The notes under the pieces are model-generated. The model was not told where the DNA came from, made no database searches, and saw only the letters and a list, made by a program, of their open reading frames with translations. Source: Bacillus sp. 7884-1 (GTDB taxonomy: Bacteria > Bacillota > Bacilli > Bacillales > Cytobacillaceae). Taken from it: a stretch of 64,000 nt of DNA. The stretch lies in assembly GCF_002272245.1 (NCBI RefSeq), contig NZ_NPDD01000056.1:26252-90251 (forward strand). The letters are read 5' to 3'. The position numbers were made by a program, and so were the translations under genes. Positions 63,819 through 64,000 of the stretch are shown piece after piece. The first letter of the stretch is position 1; each line of letters begins with the position of its first letter.

Positions 63819-64000
63819 GTGCTTCACTCCTACTTCTATTTAAAAAAATTTTAAGCTATTTATAGTTTCCCATTAACAACTAAAGTATTATACCACATTA
63901 ATGGTGGAAAACTAAAAGCATTTTCTGTAGAATATAGCTATATTATTTATCATAAGAAATATTTATTTATTTGGCTGTCTTAAACTGGGCTGTTGATTTG
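63819..64000. other. typA upstream region at window edge
   Basis: AT-rich sequence upstream of typA. At the very edge a minus-strand frame reads NQQPSLRQPNK followed by a TAA (about 63965-63998), which could be the end of an upstream gene, but eleven codons are too few to assign. Confidence 0.3.

Overview
The window is a stretch of low-GC Firmicute chromosome from an endospore-forming member of the Bacillaceae. Gene order matches the Bacillus subtilis interval from ylaG/typA to ylmE, read in reverse. Nearly every gene is recognisable, but several insertions relative to B. subtilis (a MurF-domain protein, DUF3397, an enoyl-CoA hydratase homologue, a PaaI-type thioesterase, DUF420, an Eis-type acetyltransferase, a PPOX protein) point to another genus of Bacillus sensu lato; I cannot name the species. 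TTG and GTG starts with strong Shine-Dalgarno sequences are common. No tRNA, rRNA, CRISPR array, prophage or insertion sequence was seen.

Layout. 1-1489: ylmE (cut by the window edge), ylmD, ylmC. 1687-4342: the sporulation sigma genes sigG, sigE and the pro-sigma-E protease gene spoIIGA. 4578-24056: the division and cell-wall (dcw) cluster in the order mraZ, rsmH, ftsL, pbpB, spoVD, murE, a MurF-like domain, mraY, murD, spoVE, murG, murB, divIB, ylxW, ylxX, sbp, ftsA, ftsZ, all on the minus strand. 24306-33959: bshC, DUF3397, panE, ylbP, gerR, an enoyl-CoA hydratase homologue, rpmF, ylbN, tmcAL, ylbL and ylbK. 34172-42933: the ylbJ-to-ylbA block with coaD, rsmD, the sporulation sRNA csfG, ylbG and ylbF. 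42972-52371: an acetyltransferase, DUF420, ctaG and the caa3 oxidase operon ctaCDEF, with ctaB and ctaA divergent. 52412-63818: pycA, ftsW, ylaN, ylaL, phoH/ylaK, ylaJ, a PPOX protein, ylaI, an unnamed gene, ylaH and typA.

The genes combine three themes: vegetative septation and peptidoglycan synthesis (FtsZ/FtsA/DivIB/FtsL/PBP2B/FtsW plus the Mur enzymes), commitment to sporulation (SpoIIGA, SigE, SigG, SpoVD, SpoVE, GerR, YlbJ, YlaJ, csfG), and aerobic respiration (heme A synthesis and caa3 oxidase). Regulatory DNA legible in the sequence ties them together: a sigma-H-like promoter before ftsA, a Spo0A-type promoter with a 22-nt spacer before spoIIGA, and sigma-F/sigma-G promoters of identical geometry before sigG and csfG.

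Most of the window is conserved core, so I do not claim a new multi-gene system. The best candidates for new biology are non-coding or small: four tandem terminator hairpins insulating the dcw cluster, 10-bp-periodic GTGG boxes at mraZ, an isoleucine-rich leader ORF plus terminator before panE, a perfect 13-4-13 dyad between ctaA and ctaB, a stand-alone degenerate MurF N-domain between murE and mraY, and a dispersed palindromic element present twice.
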